DNA of 64,000 nt from CAYYJR01 sp964472305. GTDB lineage: Bacteria > Armatimonadota > Hebobacteria > CAIYQO01. The DNA lies in NCBI GenBank assembly GCA_964472305.1, contig CAYYJR010000018.1, forward strand, positions 38,879-102,878, written 5' to 3'. Positions 8,792 to 17,838 of this stretch are shown here, piece after piece. The notes under the pieces are model-generated. The model was not told where the DNA came from. It saw only the letters and a list, made by a program, of their open reading frames with translations, and did not search any database. The stretch's first letter is position 1. Every line of letters starts with the position of its first letter. The position numbers were made by a program, and so were the translations under genes.

Positions 8792-8839
8792 GTGGCCTGG
8801 TGGTAAAGTGCATTCTTCGCACCTTTACCACCAGGCCAC
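8792..8839. terminator. Bidirectional terminator between convergent genes
   Basis: A perfect 16-bp stem, GTGGCCTGGTGGTAAA (8792-8807) with TTTACCACCAGGCCAC (8824-8839), is extended by an inner GTGC/GCAC pairing. It sits between the convergent URO-D and beta-helix genes. Short A/T runs on both flanks of the inner stem suit a two-way terminator. Confidence 0.7.
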
Positions 8840-8866
8840 ATACCGGTGCTTCCCACGGTTCAGCCC

Positions 8867-10990
8867 CTATTCCCGTACATCTTTCGGGCGCGGGCCGACA
8901 TCCGACAGGTCGAACGGTTCGAAACCCATTGCGAAGGCGGGAGAATCGGGTGCGAGGGTGAAGTCGCGGGCGGCGATGTCCTTGCACCGGGGATCGGCGA
9001 CCAGGGCGAAGTGATCTTGCCCCAGCGCCTGCCATTCCTCCAGGGAGAGGGTGATGCCGCCGTTGCGGTCGTGAAAGGTGACTGGACGACCGGCAATGTC
9101 GAAATACAGGTTGGCGACGAAAAGCGGATTGCGGTCGGCCAGCCGGCTGTTATACGCGCTGGAGAAGAGCGGCGTGCCATCGGTGATGATGATATTACGC
9201 TCCATGGTGAAGGCATGATGTTCGGCGTCCGCGCGCCCATGGGCAATCTGCGACTCACCACCGAAGGCAAAGATATTGTTGCGCACGATGTTCTCGCGCC
9301 CGTAGTGCTGATGAAACACCTCGCCATTGGTATCATAACAGATATTCTGTTCGATCAGCAGGTGGCTCGACCCTTCATCGGGATAGATGCACCACGCGCC
9401 GTAGTGGGCCTTCACCACGTCGTAGATCAGGTTGCCGCGCAGCACGGTGCCGGGCTGCACGCCCAGCATATAGATGCCGCCCATGTCGGACAGCAGTCCC
9501 TGCCCGATGTGATGGATATGGTTCTTCTCGATCAGGTTGTCGTGTGACACGTTGTCGGTGTAGCCCCACACCCAGCCGCAGGAGACGCCGCTGTAGAAGA
9601 GATCGTGAATGTGATTGTGGCATATAGCCACCTGGAAGGCATTCATCGATAATACGCCCACCGCGCTGTGGAAAATGCGTCCGCCGGCGGTGATGATGTT
9701 GTCGGTGATGCGATGATTGCCGGTGCGGCGATGCTCCGGGCCGCGTGCGGCGGCGCCGTTGATTTTCACTCCGCCTGCGCCCAGGTCGCGAATGGTGTTG
9801 CCCACCACGCGCAAACCCGTGCACGCGTCGGCTATCTCCACCCCATACCAGCCGATGTGCTCGATGACGCAGTCCTCGAGGCCGCAGTGACGCGCCGCCT
9901 CGAAGTAGACCACGCCGGGCACGTCGCATGCCGCCTGATCCACCGCCGCTTTGTCGGTGCGCCCATGGCGTCGGCTTTCCGGGGTGGCACTGCCGGGGAT
10001 GGCGATGAAGGTTGCACCGTCGCTGACATCCGGGTGACGCCAGTCAGTGTGGCGGAACGTCAAACCGCGGAAGCGCAGGAATTCGACATACTGCCGTTCA
10101 TCGGGACTGCCAACCACGCCGATGAGTTGCAGGCAGCGCGGCGCATACACCTCCGCTGTCTCCGGATCTTCACCAGGCAGCGGCAAGTAAATGAGCCGTC
10201 CGTTGGCGCGATCGAGGTACCACTCCCCCGGATCAGTGAGCGCTTCGAAGACGTTGTCGAAGTAGTAATCCGCGAGTTGGCTGCCGTGACTGCCAACGAG
10301 CGATGTATGGCTCGGACGCGCCATAGTGACCAACCGCGTCGCCGGATCAAGCGCGGCGATGGTTGACCGTTCCTCGATCCAGAAATGCACGTAGACCACC
10401 TCGACGTCAGTGAGATTCGCGAAAGACTGCACGTCGCCTTCGGCGGCTACGAAGCGGGTATAGCCACCCCCACCCCAACTGGCGGGACGCGGCAAACCGG
10501 GCACGTCTTCCATGCGATACAAGTTCGTTTTCGGCAGACGCGGTCGCGTCGCACGGCGGTCATTCACGAACAACTGGCGGAAATGCCACTTCCCCGCTGC
10601 CACCTCCGGCAGTTCGACCACCCATGCCGTCTGTCCGTTCACCTGCTCCACACGCCAGCCACTGATGCGCTCGCCGCCGTCGAGAATAGGGATTTCACCC
10701 GGATACGCGGCGTATGTTACCGGCGCGGAGTCCTCCGCGGTGAAGACAACGGGCTGCGTCAGCGGATACACACCACCGCGCAGCCACACGGTGAGCGGAC
10801 CCGGCACCCCGCCGGTAATGCTCAGGCGTGCCGTGCGTCGACCGGGTTGCTTCATGTCGCGGATGCGCTCGCGCGCTTCCACGATCGTGGCTAACGGACC
10901 GTCGCTACCCTCGGCATTCGGTTCCGGCAAGCGGCCGGACCAGGCATTGTTGCCTTGTGGGGCTACAAACAGATCATAAGGACCGAACAT
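8867..10990 (-). CDS. Right-handed parallel beta-helix protein
   Basis: The 707-residue product starts with an N-terminal block FVAPQGNNAWSGRLPEPNAE shared with many carbohydrate-active beta-helix proteins, then a GGVYPL strand region, and from about residue 380 repeated beta-helix rungs with N/H/G turns (NTIRDLGAGGVKINGAAA, HNHIHDLFYSGVSCGW, KNHIHHIGQGLLSDMGGIYM). Such folds serve polysaccharide lyases and glycosidases. No signal peptide is visible at ATG 10990, which has an ideal AAGGAGA ribosome site. It is a relative of the 963-residue protein at 59.6-62.5 kb. Carbohydrate processing is inferred from fold; substrate and catalytic residues cannot be named. Confidence 0.8.
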   Translation of the reverse strand: MFGPYDLFVAPQGNNAWSGRLPEPNAEGSDGPLATIVEARERIRDMKQPGRRTARLSITGGVPGPLTVWLRGGVYPLTQPVVFTAEDSAPVTYAAYPGEIPILDGGERISGWRVEQVNGQTAWVVELPEVAAGKWHFRQLFVNDRRATRPRLPKTNLYRMEDVPGLPRPASWGGGGYTRFVAAEGDVQSFANLTDVEVVYVHFWIEERSTIAALDPATRLVTMARPSHTSLVGSHGSQLADYYFDNVFEALTDPGEWYLDRANGRLIYLPLPGEDPETAEVYAPRCLQLIGVVGSPDERQYVEFLRFRGLTFRHTDWRHPDVSDGATFIAIPGSATPESRRHGRTDKAAVDQAACDVPGVVYFEAARHCGLEDCVIEHIGWYGVEIADACTGLRVVGNTIRDLGAGGVKINGAAARGPEHRRTGNHRITDNIITAGGRIFHSAVGVLSMNAFQVAICHNHIHDLFYSGVSCGWVWGYTDNVSHDNLIEKNHIHHIGQGLLSDMGGIYMLGVQPGTVLRGNLIYDVVKAHYGAWCIYPDEGSSHLLIEQNICYDTNGEVFHQHYGRENIVRNNIFAFGGESQIAHGRADAEHHAFTMERNIIITDGTPLFSSAYNSRLADRNPLFVANLYFDIAGRPVTFHDRNGGITLSLEEWQALGQDHFALVADPRCKDIAARDFTLAPDSPAFAMGFEPFDLSDVGPRPKDVRE

Positions 10991-11285
10991 GGCGATCGTC
11001 TCCTTCGGGGAGTAAGGTTGGGGTGCAAGCCCCTGCGCATTATAGCGCGGAAGCGCGCGCAACAGTAGTGGACACAGGATATTTCATGCCGATGCGCAAT
11101 GAACGCCAGGGAGATCTGCGGTGGCTGGAGCATGATCCAGTGACAACCGAATCAATCAACAAACGGCATTCTCCGAGCGTTCCCCGTTTTATGGCAGGGA
11201 AACGCGGACAGATGAAGCGGCAACCGTCGGCGCTGATTGCGGCAGGAACGAATAGGTTGGTCATCCTGCGTGGGACGAACGCGCG

Positions 11286-12671
11286 CTATCTTGGGGGAAT
11301 CGGCGCGGCCGGCGATGGTGTCACCGGCGTGGTAGCTGGTGACGACGGCGTACCGGATATCATCGGGATTGGCACGGACGGCGTGATGGTGGTGTTTATC
11401 CCCGGTTTTAGCTCCAGCGGTTGCGGCGTCTTCACCCATTCCACATGCCCGTCGAGGTAGCCAAGGACATACCCCGGCTGATGGCGGTCAACAGCGATGT
11501 CCGTCTCAGCCATCAGCAGTCCCTGTGGGTTGTCGCTGTCGGCGATGCTGGGTGTCGTGAGCGGAGTGATAATCTGATTCATCATCAATCCGACCAGATG
11601 GCCGTTGTACCCGTAGCCGAATCCCACCGGCTCCACTTCGGCTTGACTGTATTTATACGCCGGACAGGCCAGCGTATCGCCAGTGGCGACCGCACTCAAA
11701 TCCAGATCCGTCAGCGTGCCGGGCAATTTTCCGTTATGATCCATGGCATACATGGCAATCGCCATTGCCAGTTGCTTCTGATGGCTCATGCAGGTGGTAT
11801 GGAAGGCTTGTCCTACCAGGTCACCCTCGGACACATCGGCGGCGTTCAGCAGGCACAATGCGCGCGTCGTCTGTTGTTCATCGAGCTTGCGGTAACGATG
11901 GGAGAGCGCCGGATTGGCTGCGTCAAACACCACCAATTCTTTATGTTCGCTGTCGTAGCTCGCCAGCATGTAGTTCGGAAAGCTCCGACTGTTGAACTTC
12001 CCCTCCTGGAAATCAGTGGCGGCCACCGTCTTGCCCAGCATTTTGGGGAAGTGGAACGTATAAACGTTTTCCGCATCTTTCGAAATCACGAAATAGAGGC
12101 CGGGCGACATCACTGCCTGCCACTCTCCTTCCCAGACGGGTGGTCGGCTTAGGTGAGTCAGCACCAGCACCAATGCGACCAGACCCACCAACAGCACGGC
12201 GCCGATGATGATAAGGATGCCGCGTCCCCCACCCCCGCCGACCGGCTCCTCGCGCGGTGCCTCCTCGTGTGGAGTGTTTGCTTGCGGAACAGCGACTTGC
12301 GGCTGTGCGATGGTCGCGCGGGAAGGCCGCATCAATATTGGTTCATCCGTCTCTGGCGGCGCGGTGTCTGCACGGGCGCCACAGGCAGCGCAAAACGCCG
12401 CATTGGGAGTCAGTACCGCACCGCAGTTGGCGCAGTTTTGTCGCGAGGCGCACGGAAGCACGGGATGATATGCGAGGGGTGTTGCCGTCGGGGCCTGAGG
12501 ATCGTTGGGCAGCGGCGGTTGTACGCGCTGCACCAGTGGATCAAGCGTCACGTCGATAATCGGTACGGTCAATATGTCGCCGCACGCCGTGCAGCGCGCC
12601 TGCTGCCCCATCAGCGCTTCCGTTACCGCCAGTTGTTCGCCGCAAAGCGGGCATTTCAAAACAAGGGTCAT
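11286..12671 (-). CDS. Double zinc-ribbon membrane protein with H-X9-DG (DUF1559-type) domain
   Basis: The 461-residue product has a zinc ribbon (CPLCGEQL and CTACGDIL, residues 6-35), a second ribbon (CANCGAVL and CAACGAR, about 78-100), a proline-rich linker, one transmembrane helix (IIIGAVLLVGLVALVLVLTHL, about 147-168) and a long C-terminal domain. The latter contains CMSHQKQLAMAIAMYAMDHNG and, near the end, H-QPGYVLGYL-DG, the H-X9-DG signature of pseudopilin-associated proteins common in Planctomycetota and Armatimonadota. The prepilin N-terminus normally present there is replaced by the ribbons and internal helix. ATG 12671 is preferred over TTG 12683. Function unknown; probably displays the C-terminal domain outside the membrane. 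Confidence 0.75.
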   Translation of the reverse strand: MTLVLKCPLCGEQLAVTEALMGQQARCTACGDILTVPIIDVTLDPLVQRVQPPLPNDPQAPTATPLAYHPVLPCASRQNCANCGAVLTPNAAFCAACGARADTAPPETDEPILMRPSRATIAQPQVAVPQANTPHEEAPREEPVGGGGGRGILIIIGAVLLVGLVALVLVLTHLSRPPVWEGEWQAVMSPGLYFVISKDAENVYTFHFPKMLGKTVAATDFQEGKFNSRSFPNYMLASYDSEHKELVVFDAANPALSHRYRKLDEQQTTRALCLLNAADVSEGDLVGQAFHTTCMSHQKQLAMAIAMYAMDHNGKLPGTLTDLDLSAVATGDTLACPAYKYSQAEVEPVGFGYGYNGHLVGLMMNQIITPLTTPSIADSDNPQGLLMAETDIAVDRHQPGYVLGYLDGHVEWVKTPQPLELKPGINTTITPSVPIPMISGTPSSPATTPVTPSPAAPIPPR

Positions 12672-12691
12672 GTCGCCCACCAATAAATACT

Positions 12692-14197
12692 TTAGTTAAG
12701 TATATCACATAATTCGTCCAGCGGTTGATAGTCGAACCAGTCGAAATCCGCTGGGGTGCGCGCGGGCTGTCCGTTGCCGGTCGCATAGAGTCCGAAATAG
12801 ACGCCGGTAAAGCCGCCCGCCACCTCGGAGGAGAGAAAACGTGCGACGCCGGTCGCCAGTTCCGTGGGTGCGGTGTCATCCTGACTGAATACGAAGGTAT
12901 AACAATCAGGCCGGGCATCAATGCCCAGTATTACCGGACCGGCCGCCAGCGGGCACTCCGCCACGAGGGCACACAGATCGCCAATGCGCCGGCGCACGAA
13001 CACCTTCCCCGTGCTTCGCGCGATTTCGTAGTGATGCCCCGGACTCATATACACGGTGAGACCGGCTTCGTCCTGATCCGACGGATCAGCATCGAGCCGC
13101 GTGCGCACGCGGCAGGACAGGTGCTGTTGGCGGCGACCGACGAACGCCGGGGAATCCACCGCGTCAAGGGTGAGCGCGGAGCCATGCAGGCGCAGCCAGC
13201 CTGGACGCGCAGTGAGCGAATACTCCTGCGGGTGGGGATTGCGAAGGTAGTTCCACGGCAGCGCCAACGCCGCGGCGTCGAAATCGTCGCGCACCGGCAG
13301 CGCCGGCCACGGGTGGGCGGGCAGCGTCTCCGTCGCCATTTCCAGTTCGACGGTGCCATTGCCGTTAACCAGCGGCCAGCCTTCTACCCACGTGACCGGG
13401 GCGAGGAATGTCTCGCGGCCCAGGTGATGATACATGCCGCATTGTGGACGAAAGCCGAGGAATACCATCCACCAGCGGCCATCGTGCGCCTGCACCAGGT
13501 CGGCGTGTCCGGTACCCTGGATGGGATGCCCGCCGCGATTGCGATGCGTGAGAATGGGATTGTGCGGACAGGGTGCGAACGGCCCCCACGGCGATGTGCC
13601 GCGCGCGATGGTCATCATATGGCCGTATTCGGTGCCACCCTCGGCGATCATCAGGTAATATGAGCCGTCGATCTTGTATAGGTGCGGGCCTTCCGGATAA
13701 CGTCCCCCGGTGCCCGACCAGATGATGCGTTCATCGCTCAGCCGCTGCCCCGTGTGCGGATCGATGCGGAACTGGCGGATGCCGCCATTGCCGGTCGAAT
13801 GAAAATACACCGCGCCGTCATCGTCGAAGAACAGCGAGGGATCGATCTCCTCAGGATCAATCCATACCGGCTCCGACCACGGCCCGGCGGGATCAGCCGC
13901 AGTGACGAGAAAGTTCCCGCCGCCGGTGACGTTGGTGGTGATGAGGTAAAACACCCCATCGTGATACCGCAGCGCCGGCGCAAAGATGCCGCCCGATGGG
14001 CATGCCTTTTCCAGCGGCAACTGCGATGGACGGGTGAGGCAATATCCGAGCTGACGCCAGTGCACCAGGTCGCGGCTGTGGAAGATAGGCACGCCGGGAA
14101 AAAATTCAAAGGTGCTGGTCACAAGATAGTAATCCTCCCCGACACGGCACACGCTGGGATCGGGATGGTAACCTGGCAGGATGGGATTGCGATACAT
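12692..14197 (-). CDS. Glycoside hydrolase family 43 (beta-xylosidase/arabinofuranosidase type)
   Basis: The 501-residue enzyme should release xylose or arabinose from hemicellulose oligosaccharides. The five-bladed propeller starts MYRNPILPGYHPDPSVCRVG with the general-base Asp, followed by the supporting acidic site DPSLFFDDDGAVYF (about 140) and the general-acid Glu in RYPEGPHLYKIDGSYYL (about 187). From about residue 310 a concanavalin-like C-terminal domain (RQQHLSCRVRTRLDA, then GLTVYMSPGHHYEIA) matches the accessory domain of beta-xylosidases. No signal peptide, so it acts on imported oligosaccharides. It is the last enzyme of the minus-strand sugar locus; the next gene downstream starts only 21 bp after it. 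Family is firm, specificity is not. Confidence 0.92.
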   Translation of the reverse strand: MYRNPILPGYHPDPSVCRVGEDYYLVTSTFEFFPGVPIFHSRDLVHWRQLGYCLTRPSQLPLEKACPSGGIFAPALRYHDGVFYLITTNVTGGGNFLVTAADPAGPWSEPVWIDPEEIDPSLFFDDDGAVYFHSTGNGGIRQFRIDPHTGQRLSDERIIWSGTGGRYPEGPHLYKIDGSYYLMIAEGGTEYGHMMTIARGTSPWGPFAPCPHNPILTHRNRGGHPIQGTGHADLVQAHDGRWWMVFLGFRPQCGMYHHLGRETFLAPVTWVEGWPLVNGNGTVELEMATETLPAHPWPALPVRDDFDAAALALPWNYLRNPHPQEYSLTARPGWLRLHGSALTLDAVDSPAFVGRRQQHLSCRVRTRLDADPSDQDEAGLTVYMSPGHHYEIARSTGKVFVRRRIGDLCALVAECPLAAGPVILGIDARPDCYTFVFSQDDTAPTELATGVARFLSSEVAGGFTGVYFGLYATGNGQPARTPADFDWFDYQPLDELCDILN

Positions 14198-14498
14198 CGC
14201 GGCACCTCACAATGATTGAATTAACTATTTCGATGGTTGAGTCGAATATCCTTTTTACCGTTTGCGGAGGGGAGTGGTCTCTACCATGCAGGCGGAATTC
14301 AGTGAGTGCCCCGGTGATAACCTCGATTATCTGAAGTCATGCTTACACTGGGAGGCCGTATCGAACCACTCCGGGAACAATCCGCGTGGTTTCGATACGG
14401 CCATTATATCTTCCTCAATCACCAGGGGTACGGCGGTAACGCCTTCCCATTCGCGCGGACAGATCAGAGCGATCAGTCCAATCGCCATCCACGGCGTA
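14198..14498. other. Intergenic region with a long imperfect palindrome
   Basis: About 300 bp without a convincing gene. The one clear structure is a hairpin at 14354-14402. A TATAAT sits on the minus strand at 14408-14403 without a good -35 partner. Confidence 0.5.
14354..14402. repeat. Long hairpin between the oxidoreductase and GH43 genes
   Basis: GGCCGTATCGAACCAC (14354-14369) pairs with GTGGTTTCGATACGGCC (14386-14402) with a single bulged base and a 16-nt loop. It follows the stop of the oxidoreductase at 14499. Neither side has a strong T-run, so it may be an mRNA-stabilising element, an operator or a terminator. Confidence 0.45.
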
Positions 14499-15515
14499 TC
14501 ACTTATCACTCGTCACTTCCGATTCCACTGCCACTACCTGCCCTGTCTCCAACGAGGTGATGGCGGCGGCGATGACTTGTTGCGCGGCGAGGCCGTCCGC
14601 GCCGGAGCCGTCGATTTGTTCCGGGGCAGTGCCGTTCGCCACCTGTTCGAGGAAGGTGTGCAGCCGCGCACGGAAGGTGTCGTCGAAATCGCGGTACCCC
14701 CCGAACACCGGGTTAGTGTAGACCGACTTGACCAGATCGCCTGCGGGGTAGAGCGTCGCCTCGCGCCACATATCTTCCAGCACGAAACGACCGCCTGTGC
14801 CGGCGACTTCACAGCGCTCCATCGGGTGACCGCGCTGGATATCATAGCTGCTGGTCAAGTGACCGACCATGCCATTGTGAAAGCGCATATTGAAGGAGGC
14901 GGTGGACCACAGCGTGCGACCGGGCGCCTGCATCGCGAAGCACTGCACCTCGGTGATCTCGCCGCAAAAGTGGCGCATCATATCGATGGAGTGCGGATTG
15001 AGCGCCTTCAGGTGGAAATATGGGGAATCGAACTCGCCGGGACGTCCGATCCACAACGCCATGTTCACGAAGAGCAAATCGCCCAACCGGCCGTCATCCA
15101 GCCATTGTTTCGCCTGCCACGCTGCAGGAGTGAAACGATGGTTGAAATCCACGCCGAAGCAGCGCCGTTGCTCGCGGGCGACACGCACCATCTCTTGCGC
15201 ATGCGCGATCTCGTTGCAGATCGGTTTCTCGCACAGCACGTGACAACCGGCCTCCAGCGCCTGGATGGTCGGCGCGTAATGATCGCTGCTGTATTCAAAA
15301 CCGCCGGTCGCCACACTGCACACTTCCGGCGTTGCCTGCGCCAACATCGCCGACACGCTGGTGAACCACGGCACACCCAGGCGTTCACCCGCCGCCCGTG
15401 CCCGCTCCGGAATGACGTCGCATACCCCCACTAATTCCGCAAGCGAGTCGGTGCTGTAGATACTCGCATGTAAATTGCCGATCGGCCCCAGGCCGATGAC
15501 CGCTACGCGTAACAT
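14499..15515 (-). CDS. Gfo/Idh/MocA family oxidoreductase (copy 1)
   Basis: A 338-residue NAD(P)-dependent sugar or inositol-type dehydrogenase. The Rossmann start is RVAVIGLGPIGNLHASIY (GxGxxG), the family motif EKP appears in HVLCEKPICNE (about residue 97), and the C-terminal domain has the catalytic-region FNHRFTP and ALNPHSIDMMRHFCGEITEV. The DxxxH of the latter is the usual catalytic Asp/His pair region. ATG 15515 has GAGGT upstream. It belongs to the minus-strand locus with two other family members, an isomerase and GH43. It is closest to copy 3 (both have HYAPT/HYEPT and RHFCGEIT/RYFCGDIT blocks). Substrate unknown. Confidence 0.88.
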   Translation of the reverse strand: MLRVAVIGLGPIGNLHASIYSTDSLAELVGVCDVIPERARAAGERLGVPWFTSVSAMLAQATPEVCSVATGGFEYSSDHYAPTIQALEAGCHVLCEKPICNEIAHAQEMVRVAREQRRCFGVDFNHRFTPAAWQAKQWLDDGRLGDLLFVNMALWIGRPGEFDSPYFHLKALNPHSIDMMRHFCGEITEVQCFAMQAPGRTLWSTASFNMRFHNGMVGHLTSSYDIQRGHPMERCEVAGTGGRFVLEDMWREATLYPAGDLVKSVYTNPVFGGYRDFDDTFRARLHTFLEQVANGTAPEQIDGSGADGLAAQQVIAAAITSLETGQVVAVESEVTSDK

Positions 15516-15677
15516 CGCAATACCTCGTTTTGTGTTTCCCCATGCTGTCGGACGTCGGCTGCACGGGCATTCGGTTGCGTTGCCACCAGCTCAAGCCGGC
15601 GGCAACGCAATCCCAGACTTACCAACCGCCATACTCCACCGCAAGATCCTGCGCACAATGCAACACCATTCCAGCCG

Positions 15678-16400
15678 CTATTCCCCCGTCGCAGCTCTCT
15701 CATACAACGTCATACGCGGGAAGAAATCAAAATCATGCCGCTCGGTATCGGTGCGCCAGCGTCCGATGCTGTCCGCCCGCACCGGTATCTTTGCCAACGG
15801 AAAGCCAAGGAAACCTTCCAGTCGTTCCAGCGTCCGGTCCTGGTGCAACACGAAATCCTCGAAGCGCACCTCTGCGCGCCGTTGGGGTGGCGGGGTGGAC
15901 TGCATGATGTCATACTGGTATTTCCAACTGATCGCCCGCCGCAGACGCAGGTCGTCCGTGTGGTCATACGGCACGTTGAAGTCCGCCAGATTATCGGTGA
16001 CGTGCGCGCCGATGATGCTGTCGCGTGGGTCGCGATACCAGTAAATATAGTGAATGTCGGGAAACATGCGCGCGATCCACGGGAACACCAGCGCCGTTTC
16101 CGGGATTTTCCACCCCTTCTGCAGGGCATCACTGCCCAGGACAGAGGCGAGAAACGATTCGATCAGACGAGTGAACGCCGGGTCGATAGGCATGGTGTGG
16201 AGCCGGGAGAAATCCCATTCCATCCCACCCCGGTACTCGACGTAGCGGGCGATGACGCGACACGCTTCATACATGTCGCCCGGTGGTATGAGATCTCCTG
16301 ACTCGTTCAGTTGCGCACCCATGTAGACGCCGCTGGCGCTCAAGGTGTGGGACATGGCGCGGGTACCGGAGTGCCCGCGCCCGATCACCGTGATCATCAT
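15678..16400 (-). CDS. Sulfotransferase-family protein
   Basis: The 240-residue product begins MITVIGRGHSGTRAMSHTL, a P-loop-like 5' phosphosulfate-binding segment (GRGHSGTR), and contains YWYRDPRDSIIGAHV (about 118-132), matching the 3' phosphate-binding RxxxDxxxS motif, then VRFEDFVLHQDRTLERLEGFLGFPL, the conserved RYEDL-type C-terminal segment. It would transfer sulfate from PAPS to a sugar, lipid or other hydroxyl. The start ATGATG overlaps the TGA of the sulfatase-fold gene upstream, so translation is probably coupled. Genes for PAPS synthesis are not in the window. The acceptor is unknown. Confidence 0.75.
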   Translation of the reverse strand: MMITVIGRGHSGTRAMSHTLSASGVYMGAQLNESGDLIPPGDMYEACRVIARYVEYRGGMEWDFSRLHTMPIDPAFTRLIESFLASVLGSDALQKGWKIPETALVFPWIARMFPDIHYIYWYRDPRDSIIGAHVTDNLADFNVPYDHTDDLRLRRAISWKYQYDIMQSTPPPQRRAEVRFEDFVLHQDRTLERLEGFLGFPLAKIPVRADSIGRWRTDTERHDFDFFPRMTLYERAATGE

Positions 16401-17809
16401 AGTTTGCTTGCTCCACGTTGGGTCTGTAACTCTTTCGCCTGCAGGCCTTTCGCCACATCGGGGGAACCGATGTAGAGCGTGTGGTATGCCTCGTCGGAAC
16501 TGGTGAAGGGTCGGCCGTAGCCGTTCCAGTTCAGGTTGGTATACATGGGGTTGGTGCGGCCGGTTTCTTTCTCACGTTTGGCGATGTGCGCCTGCATGCG
16601 CGCTTCCAGCATCTGCACCACCTCGGGCTCCTGCTCGGCGACGTTGTGATATTCCTCGGGATCGGTAATCAAGTTATACAACTCGACCTCGGGCTTGTAA
16701 TGAAAGTCCGGCTCCAGCGCGTGGATCAGCTTCCATTCCGGCGTGCGCCAGCCATGCTTGCGCATCCAGGTGGCTTCTGTGATGTAGAATTCGGGTTCCG
16801 GCGTGCGTGGCTGGCCGAACATTAACGGCGTCAGACTGCGGCCATCGTAGTTGATGCCGGTGTCGATGCCCAGCAGGTCAAGAATGGTCGGGGTAACGTC
16901 TTTCTGCTGGACGATATCGGGAAAGCGCAAACCCGCCGGAATGTGCCCGGGCCACACAAACGCCAGCGGCACGTGCAGCGTGGGCTCGTACATGCTGTGA
17001 TGGTCATAGTAGCAGTCGTGATCGTGCAGTGTTTCGCCGTGATCGGAATCGATGACCACCAGCGTCTCTTCCTCCAGGTTCAACGACTGCAGCGTGGTGA
17101 AGATAGAAGCGATACAGGCGTCCATGTAGGCTACGGCGCCGTCATACTGCGCGATGATGTATTCCTTATCGGTGCAGTTCGGCGGGAACCAGCTGCGGAA
17201 GTAATCACAAAACGGCTTGAACTGATATACCGGATCGAGCGAGTGATTTTTCTTATCGAACTCGTTGCCATGGTAGAACATGCGCTCGAACGGATATGGC
17301 GGCAGATACGGTGAGTGCGGATCCATATGGCGCAGGAAGAGACAGAACGGCTCCTTCTTCCGCGAAAGCTGTTTCAACTCAGGAATTGCGACGTCGTTCA
17401 GGTTTTCCGCCTTGTGGCTGCGTCCCTGGTTCCACGAGCCCCAACCGGTGAAATCCAGATATTTCTGGAAGCCGCGGGAGGCGTCGTTGCCGCTGAAACC
17501 CACGCAGGTGGTGTTGTACCCCTCGTCGCCAAGAATCTCCGCCAGCGTGCGCAGGTGCTTGCCCAGCCCACCCTGGTGGCGCAGCGCGACCACATCCATG
17601 CCAAAACAATCCATACCGGTGAACATCGAGGTGTAGCCTGGCGTGGTGGGAATGTGCGGACTGTAGGCCTGCTCGAACACGCTGCCCCACGTTGCGAATT
17701 CGTCCATGTGCGGGGTGGTCAATCGATGGTACCCGTACATACTCATGTGATCAGCCCGCAGGCTGTCGATGCCGAGAATCAACAGATTCGGCTTTTTCTT
17801 GGTGGCCAT
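16397..17809 (-). CDS. Sulfatase-superfamily hydrolase lacking the formylglycine signature
   Basis: The 470-residue product has the alkaline-phosphatase/sulfatase fold: metal site NLLILGIDSLRADHMSMYGY near the N-terminus, RHMDPHSPYLPP in the middle, and the second metal site VVIDSDHGETLHDHD (about residue 230-245). The position of the usual C/S-X-P-S-R motif reads PTTPGYTSMFTG, so no Cys or Ser suitable for formylglycine conversion is present; a Thr could serve as nucleophile as in phosphodiesterase relatives. ATG 17809 has AAAGGAGAC upstream. No signal peptide. It is coupled to the sulfotransferase downstream and 29 bp after copy 2 of the oxidoreductase. Hydrolase of a phosphate or sulfate ester is inferred. 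Confidence 0.82.
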   Translation of the reverse strand: MATKKKPNLLILGIDSLRADHMSMYGYHRLTTPHMDEFATWGSVFEQAYSPHIPTTPGYTSMFTGMDCFGMDVVALRHQGGLGKHLRTLAEILGDEGYNTTCVGFSGNDASRGFQKYLDFTGWGSWNQGRSHKAENLNDVAIPELKQLSRKKEPFCLFLRHMDPHSPYLPPYPFERMFYHGNEFDKKNHSLDPVYQFKPFCDYFRSWFPPNCTDKEYIIAQYDGAVAYMDACIASIFTTLQSLNLEEETLVVIDSDHGETLHDHDCYYDHHSMYEPTLHVPLAFVWPGHIPAGLRFPDIVQQKDVTPTILDLLGIDTGINYDGRSLTPLMFGQPRTPEPEFYITEATWMRKHGWRTPEWKLIHALEPDFHYKPEVELYNLITDPEEYHNVAEQEPEVVQMLEARMQAHIAKREKETGRTNPMYTNLNWNGYGRPFTSSDEAYHTLYIGSPDVAKGLQAKELQTQRGASKL

Positions 17810-17838
17810 AACGGTCTCCTTTGTGATGTCGTATCGCG

